Source: Malus domestica
Taxonomy: Eukaryota; Streptophyta; Magnoliopsida; Rosales; Rosaceae
Length of the DNA: 64,000 nucleotides
NCBI RefSeq assembly: GCF_042453785.1
Contig: NC_091675.1
Span: forward strand, 20,384,501-20,448,500
Reading direction: 5' to 3'
Shown: in pieces, positions 51,358 to 62,048 of the stretch
Layout of the letters: the number at the start of each line of letters is the position of its first letter
How positions within the stretch are numbered: the stretch's first letter is position 1
Notes under the pieces: generated by a model
Told to the model about the DNA's origin: nothing
Databases searched by the model: none
Seen by the model: the letters and a program-made list of their open reading frames with translations, nothing else
Translations under genes and position numbers: made by a program

Positions 51358-52185
51358 GGATGCGGTCCCTAACTATCAATATTCTTTGACTGAAACATTG
51401 TTGGTTTTCAATTTTTAATCGAAGTCCCTGAAATTAATGTGATAATGTATTTCTATGTAGGTTACTATATTTTTTAAATTAAAATTTGAAATTTATAGTT
51501 GTTTGTATTAATGAGATTTTAAATAAAAAAAACCCATAATTTGTGATTAAAATTATTAAAATATACATTATACTCTCCAATATATTGTGTGTGTGTGTGT
51601 GTGTAAACATGGGTACATTCATTAAAATTAACAAAAAAATTATTGTACCAAAATATGGGTACATTCTTCAAAACGACACAAAAAACAATAGATATTAGGC
51701 TTAATAACATTAGTAAATTTCTTTGATTAAACTTGACATGGATACATTCTCAAATCAAGAAAAAGAATGTACCCATATAAGTTTAAAAATGGATTAGAAA
51801 AATATTGAATAGATTTTATATAAAAATAGGGTTCATTTTACTGGTATATTTAAGAATGGGTACATTTTAAGATTAAAAATTTGAAAAATTACATGAATGG
51901 GTAATACAAGATTAAAAAATTGGAAACCCTTTTATAAAAAATTAAGGGGTACAAACTTATTCTAATTTTTTATTTATTTTGGAAATGTTTTGAATTGAAA
52001 ATTATTTAGGAGTTTAATAAAGGTGTGAGCATTAAAATCCTAAATCAATTATTAATTTTTATTTTAAAAATTATGTAACTGACATGTAAATTCATTATTG
52101 CATTAATGGTAGGGACCTTGATCAAAATCTGAAAACTAATAAAGTTTCAATCAAAGAACGTTAGTAACTAAAGACCTGATACTAA
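51358..52185. mobile_element. Long-TIR repeat, TTTGGATGCGGT family, copy B
   Basis: Starts TTTTGGATGCGGTCCCTAAC and continues CTTTGACTGAAACATTG; the right end has AATAAAGTTTCAATCAAAGA followed by ACGTTAGT, the diverged inverse. Terminal arms are roughly 75 bp. The Gypsy element lies 34 bp to its left. Contains a (GT)n microsatellite at 51587-51605 and several GGGTACATT words shared with copies A and C. Confidence 0.65.
51587..51605. repeat. (GT)n microsatellite
   Basis: About nine GT units inside long-TIR copy B. Confidence 0.9.
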
Positions 52186-52802
52186 TTTTTCCATTTTAAA
52201 ATGTTAGACCGCTTTGAAAAAAAGGAAGATGGAAGCAAGGTTTAAGTGTTATTCTCATTCTAGTGTTTTATTTCTCCACCCATTTTTTAATGAAAAGTTT
52301 AATTATAAGTTTGCCTATTTGTAAAATGACTGATAAGAAAGATTTATAATAAAAATAGGTTGGGGATAAAAAGGTAACATAAGCCCTACTAATATTCGGT
52401 TTTGGAAGAAATGGATAATATGTAAGCCAAATTCATAAAAAAGACATTAAAGATGAGGATAGAAGAAATTCTGAAAAGAGAAAGTGTGGATGTCTTTCCC
52501 AATTAAAAGGTAATAACTAGCAACTTATGATGATTGAATATTAATGATAATTAGTTGCTTATAGATTATCGTCGGAGGAGACTTCATTGTTGGGAAAATT
52601 GTATTTTAATTTTTTAAGAATAATGGTGGGTGGGGAAAGAGCATATTAGAGGTTATTTTAGGAATAATAGTGAGTGGGGAAATAACATTTCAAATTTTTT
52701 TTTTAACTTTTGTGTGTGGATGAGATTATAATGTGAGTGAAAAAATAGGACATGTGGTGGGTCTAGCAGCTCTATAAAAAATCCTTGAAGCTATTGAGTA
52801 TT
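52186..52802. other. AT-rich intergenic stretch, no gene seen
   Basis: Two similar GGGGAAA(G/T)A(G/A)CAT-containing segments near 52635 and 52677 suggest a short local duplication. No coding region supported. Confidence 0.45.
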
Positions 52803-52892
52803 ACGGTTGAGTAGTATTCCTCTTTACTTGTAAGTGAAATGTCTTTGGTTCGACTCTCGTCAAAGACGAATTTGAAAGACATCATTGCTAGT
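52803..52892 (+). mobile_element. SINE-like retroposon, plus-strand copy (5' part)
   Basis: Reads GTAGTATTCCTCTTTACTTG, TAAGTGAAATGTCTTTGGTT, CGACTCTCGTCAAAGACGAA and ATTGCTAGT, colinear with the inverse copy at 54301-54442. GGTTCGACTCTC resembles a pol III B box. It runs straight into the purine-rich block. Confidence 0.55.
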
Positions 52893-53935
52893 AAAGAGGA
52901 AGAAGGAGAAGAAGGGGAAGGAAGAAAGAGGAAGGAAGAAGGAGAAGAAGGAGGAAGAAAAAAAAAAAGTTGTAGTCGGAGGAAGAAGAAGAAGGAGGAA
53001 GAAGAAAAAAAAAATCTTTCCCAAATTCGGAGGAGGAAGAAGAAGAAGAAGAAGAAGGAGGAAGAAGAAAAAAAAAATCTTTCCCAAATTCGGAGGAGGA
53101 AGAAGAAGAAGAAGAAGAAGAAGAAAAAAATATTTCCCAGATTTGGAGGAAGAAGAAGAAGAAGAAGAAGAAAGAGGAAGAAGAAAAAAAAAATCTTTCC
53201 CAGATTCGGAGGAAGAAGAAGAAGAAGAAGAAGAAGGAGAAGGAAGAAGGAGAAGAAGGAGGAAGAAAAAAATAAAAGTTGCAGTCGGAGGAAGAAGAAG
53301 AAGAAGAAGAAAAAGGGAAAAGAAGGAGGAAGAAGAAGAAAGAAGAAAAAAGAAGAACAAAAAAAAAAAAACCGAATCTGCAACCCAGATTCAGAGGAAG
53401 AAGAAGAAGAAGGAAGAAAGAAAATAAAAAGTTGCAGTCGGAGGAAGAAAAAGGAAGAAGAAGAAAAAAGAAAAAAGAAAAAAAAAACCGAATCTGCAAC
53501 CCAGATTCGGAGGAAGAAGAAGAAGAGGAAGGAGAAGGAAGAAGGAGGAAGAAGAAAAAAAAAATCTTCCCCAAATTCGGAGGAAGAAGAAGAAGAAGAA
53601 GAAGAAGGAAGAAGAAGAAGGAAGAAGGAGAAGAAGGAGAAGGAAGAAGAAGAATGAAGAAGAAGAAGAAGAAGAAGAAGAAGGAAGAAGGAGAAGGAAG
53701 AAGGAGAAGAAGAAGAAAAAGAAGGAAGAAGGAGAAGGAAGAAGGAGAAGAAGGAAGAAGAAGAAGGAAGAAGGAGAAGAAGGAGAAGAAGGAGGAAGAA
53801 AAAAAAAAATCCGAATCTGCAACCCAGATTCGGAGGATGAAGAAGAAGAAGAAAAGGAAGGAAGAAAGAGGAAGGAGAGGGAAGAAGGAGGAACAAGGAG
53901 GAAGAAGAAAAAAAGAAAAAAGAAAAAAAAAACCT
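52889..53935. repeat. One-kilobase purine-rich (GAA/GGA) minisatellite block
   Basis: Almost pure A/G on the plus strand, built of GAA, GGA and A-tract runs punctuated by about ten short anchors of three kinds: TCTTTCCCAAATTCGGAGGA, GTTGCAGTCGGAGG, and CCGAATCTGCAACCCAGATT followed by CGGAGG. The last forms a hairpin (CCGAATCTG / CAGATTCGG). All six frames are open over long stretches because of composition; the 420- and 272-codon frames here are artefacts, not genes. Confidence 0.92.
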
Positions 53936-54120
53936 GGATGACACGTGACGCCCAGTCAATGTCCACATAAGTGCCACGTCACAGTTAACGGGAGACTTAA
54001 CAGTTTGACTAATGGATGTATGAGACTGTCCCAAAATTTACACTGTAGGTATGACTCTTAGACGAAAAAAAACTTGATGTGCTACATGTTGAAAACCACG
54101 AAATATGAGGGTAGTAAACA
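53936..54120. repeat. Possible end of a Mutator-like element beside the purine block
   Basis: Sequence such as GACACGTGACGCCCAGTCAA, TGAGACTGTCCCAAAATTTA and GAGGGTAGTAAACAGTTTTT followed by TACCCT is styled like the arm of the foldback element at 11600-11885 (ends in a TTTACCCT-like motif), but no matching left arm was found. Confidence 0.35.
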
Positions 54121-54280
54121 GTTTTTTACCCTAAATTGAATTTGTGTAAGAATGATCTATAAATCGAAACTTATAAAATTGACGGCTTGGATCGTTGAAA
54201 TCTAACGTGAAGTGAACCCTACAACTAGTTCTCATTTCTTTCCAAAAGTGGGGATACCCTTAGATAAAGGGGCTGTGTGT

Positions 54281-54302
54281 ATATATATATATATATATAT
54301 AT
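54281..54302. repeat. (TA)n microsatellite at the tail of the minus-strand SINE
   Basis: About eleven TA units directly abutting the 3' end of the SINE-like copy at 54301-54442, in the place of its A-rich tail. Confidence 0.85.
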
Positions 54303-54442
54303 TAACAAATGATATTTTCTACATTAAGGGGGTAAGAAGTAGGCTAGCAATAATGTGATTCAAATTTATCTTTGGTAAGAATCGAAACTAAGTTCGCTCA
54401 CTTACAAGTGAAAAAAACATATCACTAGACTGTAGTACCAAG
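54301..54442 (-). mobile_element. SINE-like retroposon, minus-strand copy, most complete
   Basis: On the minus strand: ACTTGGTACTACAGTCTAGT, TCACTTGTAAGTGAGCGAAC, a TTTCGATTCTTACC box, AATTTGAATCACATTATTGC, and 3' end CCCCCTTAATGTAGAAAATA followed by TCATTTGTTAA. Same order as the copies at 52803 and 41862. It sits about 270 bases upstream of the BBX ATG, in its promoter. Confidence 0.6.
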
Positions 54443-54714
54443 TGTCTTGTTTGTTTATAATTTATGATATTATTCTTTTGGCTTCTGGAATCTCCCCAAC
54501 AAAAACGAAACACAACCTACTTTTATCTCTGTCTGGAATCTCCCCTTCATTATTGACTACACCAAACACATCCAAATCGATCTTGCTGAATTGGGTTCGC
54601 TTAAAGTTCCATACTTTTTATGTTTTCTGGATTGGACTGGATTGGATTGGATTGGAGCGTTTGAGCTGTGGTTGGATAGAAGAAATATGAGAGTGGTGAA
54701 AGGGACTAGTAATT

Positions 54715-55857
54715 ATGCGAACACTTTGTGACTCCTGTGAAAGCGCTGCCGCAATCGTGTTTTGCGCTGCCGACGAGGCTGCTCTTTGCCGCGCCTGTGA
54801 CGAGAAGGTATGACCTTTTTTCCCATTTTGCTGTTAATTTTTCCAAAGTTTTTTTTTACAGTGCCCAATTTGCAGTTTCATATGTTACACCCGGAAATCT
54901 AGGCAAAAAAAGAACTAATTAATGATGTGTTTTGTTTGCTGGGTGCATATTGAACCATATATTAGCTTGTTGAATTGTTAGTTGCTTCCATGTTTAACTA
55001 ATGTAAGGGCAAGCAACTGTGGGTTAAGTTAGTTGGACCGCCTTTTCGCGTAGATTCAGAATAGTTTGGAATTAACATTTGTTTTCATGTTTCTATATTC
55101 TCTGTACGGCTTGTATTCGAGATGCTTTAAACTGTTGATCCGGTGGCAGGTTCATATGTGCAATAAGCTTGCTAGCCGGCATGTTCGGGTTGGTCTTGCA
55201 GCTCCCAGTGAAGTTCCCCGCTGCGACATTTGTGAAAATGCACCTGGTATGCAGACCTATTTTGCGATTCTATCGATTCCCTGCTGATATATGTCTTAAT
55301 GTTGTTTGAAAGAAAGAAAAGAAAATTAACGACGCTTGTTCTATCTTCCTGGAAACTACTTGTAGCTTTCTTTTGTTGCGAGATAGATGGAAGTTCCCTG
55401 TGTTTGCAATGTGATTTGATTGTTCATGTTGGAGGCAAAAGAATGCATGGAAGATATCTTGTACTGAGACAAAGAGTTGAGGTGGGTTTGTTGATCCTAC
55501 TTACTAAGAATTGGATTATTTTACTTTTACATAGGTGTTGCGGATGACTTAAATGTTTTACACTGTTTGGTTGTTTTGTAGTTTCCAGGAGATAAACCTG
55601 GTAATATTGAGGACCCAGCTTCCCAACCCACTGATCCAGGCGAGAGCAGAAGAGTACAACAACCCCATCCACCTAGAATGACAATAGGAGAGAACCTGCA
55701 AAATCATCGGGTGTCTCCTATTCGTGCTTCAGATGCCAATGCTGATGAGCATGTAAAGATGGATAATAAATTGATTGATTTGAACATGAAGCCTCATCGG
55801 ATGCATGGACAAGCTTCAAACAAAGAGGTTAGAGTGCTTTCATTATTTAGTACCTAG
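54715..55857 (+). CDS. BBX19: Double B-box zinc-finger protein, BBX19-like; C-terminal end uncertain
   Basis: Nuclear regulator of light signalling and flowering (family knowledge: Arabidopsis BBX18/BBX19, without a CCT domain). Exons 54715-54807, 55150-55246, 55366-55481 and 55582-55827 join in frame to 184 residues. B-box 1 spans residues 5-42 (Cys5, Cys8, Cys17, Cys25, Cys28, His33, His42 visible), B-box 2 residues 56-93 ([20 protein letters not shown], then [17 protein letters not shown]). EFPGDKP and LIDLNMKP follow as in relatives. The usual last exon, ending in a VPVGPFKRE-like motif, is not found. Reading on past 55827 meets a stop at 55857; splicing to the acceptor at 56438 would give a stop after one codon. 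The start ATG is the only one in frame with the domain. Either the gene ends short or its last exon is lost. Confidence 0.88.
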
Positions 55858-56438
55858 CTCTGTTTTTGTTTTAGCATGTATCTCAACCCTGCAAATGGAA
55901 CATTGTCAAATTCGTATGGAATGGATCCCATCTGCAATTCACTTGGGGGGGAACAATTTCACAAGGTCTGGGTCATAGTTGCTTATTAGGGACGTGAGCA
56001 AAGTGGTTAATAAATTGCAAAAGTTTGTAATGTATGTGCAGCTAAACTAAGAACACAAGTCGGTTTACTTCATAAGCTAAGAAATTGAAGCCAGAAAGGC
56101 AGTTAAAATAGGAACTGCTAAGTTGAGAATTGCCATCTTTGTGTCTGAGAAGAAAAGAGTTTGCATTTTCTATATATCTATTTGCATTTCACAAATGTAT
56201 AATAGACACAGCTTGTACTCAAGTCCGTCTTTCGGATATCATGAGAGCAATATGTGGTCATTAGAGAAATCACACTTCTGTGTTTTTGTGTCGATTATCC
56301 GATTTTAGTTACTCACACTTCAAGTTACCATTGTTCTACAACCTTGCGCATAGCTCAACAGAACACATTCTCTCTATTGATACTTGAATCTCTTGAGCTA
56401 GATCAGTGCATAACCTGTTGGCTTTTCGTATTTTTCAG

Positions 56439-56498
56439 GACTAGTATCGGCGTATCTGGAAGCATCGGCTGGCGCAGATTACTTCACTAGCTAGTCGT
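56439..56498 (+). other. BBX19: Possible terminal exon of the BBX19-like gene
   Basis: A good acceptor (TATTTTTCAG) ends at 56438. In the phase set by exon 4 it gives Asp then a stop; in another phase it reads LVSAYLEASAGADYFTS and a stop, which does not match the BBX19 C-terminus I know. Its use is unproven. Confidence 0.3.
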
Positions 56499-57975
56499 AA
56501 AAAGGGTGCTTCCTGTATACCTTTCTTATATTGCTGCTTTATGTAAAACTGTAAAATGGGCATTTGATCATTATGTAGTTTAGTTGTGTAGAGGATATAA
56601 TAGTAAAAAAGTATCCATGACTTTGCTTAACAAAAAACACATTTTTGTAATTGCTTCACTTGTATATGCAAAAACTGAGGACCTTCATGTAATCGATAGT
56701 TTTAAAAGTTCTTGTTCAATTATGAGAAAACGGTTTGAATAACATTATTCAACGTTATTTTTATTCAGAAGTAGGCTTGTTTGGTATGGTTGACCCTAGA
56801 AATTAAAAAGCCTACATTGCGCGCAAATCGAGTAATTACTGAGCTAATTACGTCCTTTTATTGATGGGGCATGCTAACTTGCGACCAAGCTCGGTTAGAC
56901 GGGTATAATAGTTATGATGGTGTGGTGTTGAACCTACTGTTGACTTCTGCACTGAGTGACTACGGTGGAGGAAGGAACACTCTTAGCCTAGGGTTTTCGA
57001 ACCTGAAGACAAGGTTATTCAAGGGAGATGAATGTCTTTATGGTGAATATTGTTTGGTTGTTTGAATGCCAAACTCTGAAGTGCACTTGGGAGTAACCAA
57101 TCATAGAACATCTCATTTCGTTGAAAAGCTAATGAAGTGACCTCGTTCGGTGATAGAATCAAAGACTCCTTGTCGACACCAATGGAACTCAAAGCAATGT
57201 TAATCTAAACTAAAGATGCTCCTAGATCGCTTGATTCCACAATTCTAGTGATGTTAATCCAAACTGAATATGTTTTCGATTCCCAAAATAGTGCTATTAA
57301 TACAAACTGAAGATGTGTTATGCGTTGACGAACGGTGAGGAATATTAGTATTTTTGTCAGAGTGCGAGAAGGTCTCACGTAGAACAAGGGTTTCTGTCTA
57401 GAGCATTGAGTTGAAAAGGCTTTCTACGTCATAGAACTACTTCCATTTATAGGGGTAGATTTTGTGATGACCAAGCTTGCTGAAGTAGAGTCCTGATAGG
57501 ACTATGCCTCCTCGGTACCCACCTGGATATCCTTGACATTCTTTGTACAATCCTCTTTTGTAACCGAAATTCAATCTCTATTTGGTCTCGGCTTCTTTGA
57601 CTTGAAACAGAATTCTAAACTTAATCCTTTACATAATTAATTTATTCACATCTGATCAGCCATAGGTTTTGATTTTTGAATTAATTTCAATTCAACCAAA
57701 ACTTAGACAAACTTAAGATTCTTGCGGCATTGCTCAACCTCTGAGTCTGTTACATTTATGAGGAATGAACAAGTAGAAGCTGTTAATAGTGATTGGTTGG
57801 CGGCCATTTTTATGATATTATGCATAGATCCGATATATCATGGCAAATTTTTTAGAAAAAAAAATCGTGAGATTTAGGCATGCCTTCATTTCTCACATTC
57901 GAGATGATCCCACCAAAGGAGAGATTTGTTTGAATTGAAATATGCCTTCTCTCACTGAGCCATGCCTAAGTTGAT
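56499..57975. other. Intergenic stretch, possible LTR relic on the minus strand
   Basis: No coding region supported. The part 56870-57640 is less AT-rich, and on the minus strand has CCCCTATAAATGGAAGTAG (57445-57463), a TATA-like promoter that would suit an old solo LTR; no matching second copy or boundary was found. Confidence 0.3.
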
Positions 57976-58128
57976 CCCTTAGTAATCCCACTTCCATTAG
58001 GACTCGATCGAATCATCATTCTCTGGGCTGAGAAAGTTACATGGCTTGAAGGATCACCATTGGCCAAGATTCATGACCTTTTTGAATTATTCTTCCCGGG
58101 CCAAATTGAACATTTCAGGATCAAACAG
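57976..58128 (+). pseudogene. Isolated exon-like fragment of unknown protein
   Basis: An open frame reads GLDRIIILWAEKVTWLEGSP, LAKIHDLFELFFPGQIEHF and RIKQ, then CAG|GTATTT, a plausible splice donor. It looks protein-coding in composition but has no start, no neighbours in frame and no family I recognise, so it may be a gene relic. Confidence 0.3.
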
Positions 58129-58258
58129 GTATTTTTCTTGAATCAAATTTTTTGCTTTTGAAATTAATGAGTGGTTATGTGCACACCCAAATTTCATCTC
58201 TGAATACCTAATTTACTCTCACACATATCTTTGGACACCAAAATAATTTATTAAATTT

Positions 58259-59182
58259 TCAAGGATGCCTTTTTCTACTTTTTATGAATTTATTTTTCTC
58301 TGGACACCCATTTTCTTGCGCTCTAAATGCTTCAAAACCTTCCTCACATGAAGGAAGTATAATCTCTCTTGCAAGGGCACTGACACTTTTTTTTGTTTTT
58401 TTTGTCAAACCAAAAATTATTACATGAAATAGAAAACTCAAAGGTCGTCTAAATACAACCATAGCCCAAGAGGAAATACAATAGAAAGGTCCAAAAAGAG
58501 TAAGCCTAGAACAACAAAAACCTAGATCTGGATGAATGTTGCCTCCTCCACAATGGATGTGCCACCATTGCCGATCTGCCACCACCGGCAAGAGGAATGA
58601 CCCGCGAACAAGCATGGTCATAGCAAATAGTGCTAAGAGCACTTTAACAACCACCGAACACCCGAGTAGTGACATGCGATGGGCCGAGTAACAAAGGTCA
58701 GTGGTGGAGGACTGACGACTGGAAGCAACAGAGGAGGAAAAACGTATAAAAGCCCAAATTTGAGGCAAGTTTGAGGAGATTGAGACAAGCTCATGAAAAT
58801 TAAAAATTAAGGAGGTTACCGGAATTAAGGGAGAGAAACAAAACAGGGAAACTAAGAAGAGAGGAGTCTTAATAAGTGGGAGGAGGGCAAATAAGATGGG
58901 AGGGAGGGGAGTAAGTGGGAGGGGCAAGACAAGATGAGAAGGAAGGAGGAGGATCAGAGCGAGGGTTAGTAGGCTAGAGAGGAGAAGGAAAACGAAGAAG
59001 AGCAAAAGGGTTGCCAGCCGACTCCAAGAAAAGAAAGGAGTCAACAACCAAAGATAGGGGATTTTTTTGGGGTAGGGGGTGGCGGGTTGGGTTACGAGGG
59101 TTCTGTGCGAGAGAGAAAAGGGCAGGGGTAAAACCCCGTTTGAAATTTGTTCATTACATTGCAGTGCTTGCTGTAACAGCAA
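58259..59182 (-). other. 307-codon open frame of unusual composition, function unknown
   Basis: Uninterrupted on the minus strand. The translation starts with an Ser/Thr-rich stretch, then a long Leu/Pro/Phe-rich low-complexity segment with hydrophobic runs (FFVFLLLSSLLTLALILLLP), then a Cys-containing part (HCGGGNIHPDLGFCCSRLT). No known domain is recognised. Near its 3' end, T tracts and GGGCTATGGTTGTATTTAGA followed by CATGTAATAATTTTTGG look like the tail of a retroposed or LINE-derived sequence. The purine bias of the plus strand (58830-59000) may explain the lack of stops. I regard it as probably non-coding. Confidence 0.3.
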
Positions 59183-59189
59183 GGTGTAT

Positions 59190-59840
59190 GACGTAAGTAC
59201 AATGAAAAAAGAGAGTAAACCTTATGAACCTTGTCAAACCAATCCAATGACTAAACTCCAAAAATTAGGATGAAATGAATGTTTATATGAAAAGAAAAAA
59301 AATCTATGGATATTACCGTCTGGATTTGGTGTATCAGTCCAACAAGGCAACAAGGTTCTTGCAAAATATGGTTTATCAAATACCATCACAAAGAATGTTA
59401 AGAATCGAATAAAAAATGACAAAATTTACTTTGTCCTATTCAAGATATCATAGTTGTCGCTATGTTCTTCCATTCTACTATAGAGTTTCAAAGAAGCGTT
59501 ATAAAGTGAAATTTAGAAAAGTATGGTAAAGTGAAATTCAAAATTCTATGGGTGTCCAAACTAAATAATTTTTTTTTCTTAAAAAAATCACTAAGTGTCC
59601 TATTTAACTGAGTAATTTGAGAGAGGTGCGGGCGGTGAAGAGAGAGAAAAATTGATGAATTCTGAGGTGTATATTATCTCACCTGATTATTTCTTATTTA
59701 GTAAAAGAGAATTTTTGTTTTTAAAGTAATATAACTGAAATAGAAAACAATTCAAAAATAAAAGGACAACAAAATTTTAGAGAAGTAAATTAACAGCCTT
59801 TTACTAAATATGCTGATATTTTCTTTCAATTTACTTCTTA
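59190..59840. other. AT-rich intergenic stretch, no gene seen
   Basis: No coding signal or clear repeat was recognised. Confidence 0.5.
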
Positions 59841-59848
59841 GTTCTCAA

Positions 59849-61352
59849 CAATGACTAAAATATCGATAATATCAGTGAAATATCGCCAATATTATCGTTT
59901 ATCAGAGAAACCGATATTTTCCCACGTATCCTCTAATTGTCGTCAAAATATCGCAATAATTGTCGTCAAAATATCGCAATATTATCGATATTATCGATAA
60001 TATCGCGATATATTCGATATTATCGAAACAATCTCGTGGCTCCGTCATCGGAAAGGCAGCCAAGGCTGCGTCGTTTGGATCGCCTCCCAGACTTGCTCTG
60101 TCGCTCATCCTCCAGATCTTTGACATCGCCGGAGCTTACCGGATTCTGCAGAGAAGATGTAGAAATTGTCCAGGGTTAGAATCAGTTCTATTCCTTCACC
60201 ACACTAAATCAAAACCCTCCAGAATTGATGGAAATATTCAGAGGTTAAGAATAGAAATAGAAATAAATCTGAAACGAAAGCACCTGCATGTGTTAGATCT
60301 CGCTCTATTTCAGTCCAACACATAAATCTGAAACGAAAGAACAAAAAAAAATTAACACTCATGGAGGAGGGATTTACCTTCATGCATCTCAGTTTTCATG
60401 ATTATAGAGACGCGGAGGTGTGTATGTTGTTGGGCTTCAGGTTGCAGACAATAATGAAGAGCTATGAGAGAGAGTGGAGCTGTTGTGAGAGAGAATGCTG
60501 TAAGAATGGGCGTTGGGCTTGAGGTTGGAGAAATGATAGCATCTCTCATATTCTAGAAAGAGAGTGAGAGAGTGAGAGAGTGGTTGGGAATCTGAAAAGC
60601 ATCTCCTTTTTCTTTCTACACGGGTTGGTTTGAAAATGAGAGTGGCTCATGGCTCAAGGCAATTGAAAGGGGATCCAATGTTTCAACACATGCTAGAACA
60701 AAAACATTAATGTTCTTTTCTTTTGTTGAACAAAATTAAAATTTTTTTGGATTGTGTTTAGTTTGCGGATCTATTTTCTGTAAAAAAAAATGGTGATAAT
60801 TAATCTCGGATCCATATGGGTGGCATGTTAACAATTACATGCAAAACTATTTTGGGGATTTATCATTTGATGACTACTCTTCACAATACACTTACTCTAC
60901 ATATAGAGATGATGAAGATAGTCAAAATTTTGAACCTCATAGGAACTCTATGTGGTACTAAGTCACTCATGTATCTTACCATGCAATGTATAAAGTGTAA
61001 AATATTGTACTAATTCATTATATATAAATGATTACGGTGTGTTTAAACTTCTTTCATTAATTACTACATATTTTCTACACTCATAATGTTTGCCAGCTCG
61101 CTATATAATCAACTTGATAATGTTAAATCCATTATGCAATGCATTTCCTTCCAATGTTTTGTGATAAACTAATAGATAATTGATTAAATAAACATCATGC
61201 AAAGTTTCAATAAAAATTTTCAAGTTTTTCTTACACTTTCCGTGGTTTCCATATTATTTTTATCGATATCGATAATATCCCGATATTTCCATCAATATTT
61301 CCGTGTTTTCGGACTACCGATATTTCCGATATCATCGATATTTAATACCTTC
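59849..61352. mobile_element. Larger hAT-type element related to 25751-26262, near-8-bp TSD
   Basis: The 1504-bp element starts CAATGACTAAAATATCG and ends CGATATTTAATACCTTC, with flanks GTTCTCAA (59841-59848) and GTTCTCAT (61353-61360), matching at 7 of 8. From the right end to about 60905 it is the reverse complement of most of the 512-bp hAT element, including GTAGTAATTAATGAAAGAAG and TTGCATGGTAAGATACATGA. Both ends are crowded with ATATCG/CGATAT words. The left-centre (60030-60340) is GC-rich, unlike the rest, with a 121-codon open frame, and may be captured sequence; no transposase motifs were seen. Confidence 0.82.
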
Positions 61353-61400
61353 GTTCTCATCCTTCAGGCTTTCTCCTTCGCAACACCAAAATTTCAAAAA

Positions 61401-61900
61401 TGAGTAAATTGTAGCAATAGTCCTTTAACTTTAATTAAATTGGAACAATAGTCCCTCAACTAAAAATCCATTACCATTAGTGTCTCAACTTGTCAAAATG
61501 TATAGCTATGGTCATTTTTGTCAACTTCGTCAAAATTTTGTCAAAATAAGTTATGTTGGAATGATCATTACTATAATTGGAATCCCTCAACTCATCAGAA
61601 CATGTAGCTATAGTATTTTTTTTGTCAACTTCGTCATAATTTTGTCAAAATGAGTTATGTTAGAATGATCATTACTACAATTGGGTTAAAGTTGATGGAC
61701 TATTGCTTTAATTGGATTAAAGTTGAGGGATCCATTTCTCAAGTTAGATTAAAGTTGAGGAACCAATAGTAATGAATTTTTAGTTGAAAGACCATAGTTG
61801 CATGTTTTGATGAGTTGAGGGTCAAAGGTAATAGATTTTTAGTTTAAGGATCATTATTTCAATTAAGTTAAAGTTCAATGATCATTGCTAAAATTTAGTC
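61401..61900. mobile_element. 500-bp Mutator-like MITE with 9-bp TSD TTTCAAAAA
   Basis: Left arm TGAGTAAATTGTAGCAATAG with CTAAAAATCCATTACC; the right arm is the inverse (GGTAATAGATTTTTAG, then ATTGCTAAAATTTAGTC), about 75 bp each. TTTCAAAAA flanks it at 61392-61400 and 61901-61909. The interior has two tandem GTCAACTTCGTCA(A/T)AATTTTGTCA units. It ends 148 bases before the S28 ATG. Confidence 0.85.
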
Positions 61901-62048
61901 TTTCAAAAAAGACAAGTTAACTATTCACTGCTGACACGTGCCAATATTGTATGTGAACACATGCACAGCATGCATGACTGCTAGTTGCTGCAAACTTTCA
62001 CAGACCAGCCACCGGTGCACCGCCGCCAATCAACCATCCCGAGTTCCA

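Noticed and set aside
52772-54034. Very long open frames (up to 420 codons) of Ser/Leu/Phe or Lys/Glu/Arg runs
   Set aside because: They arise from the GAA/GGA purine block, are open in several frames on both strands, and have no domain or codon structure.
61938-62048. Upstream in-frame ATG at 61938 as the S28 start
   Set aside because: It would add 37 residues before a clear signal peptide and lies within 40 bases of a transposon end; the ATG at 62049 fits secreted S28 proteins.
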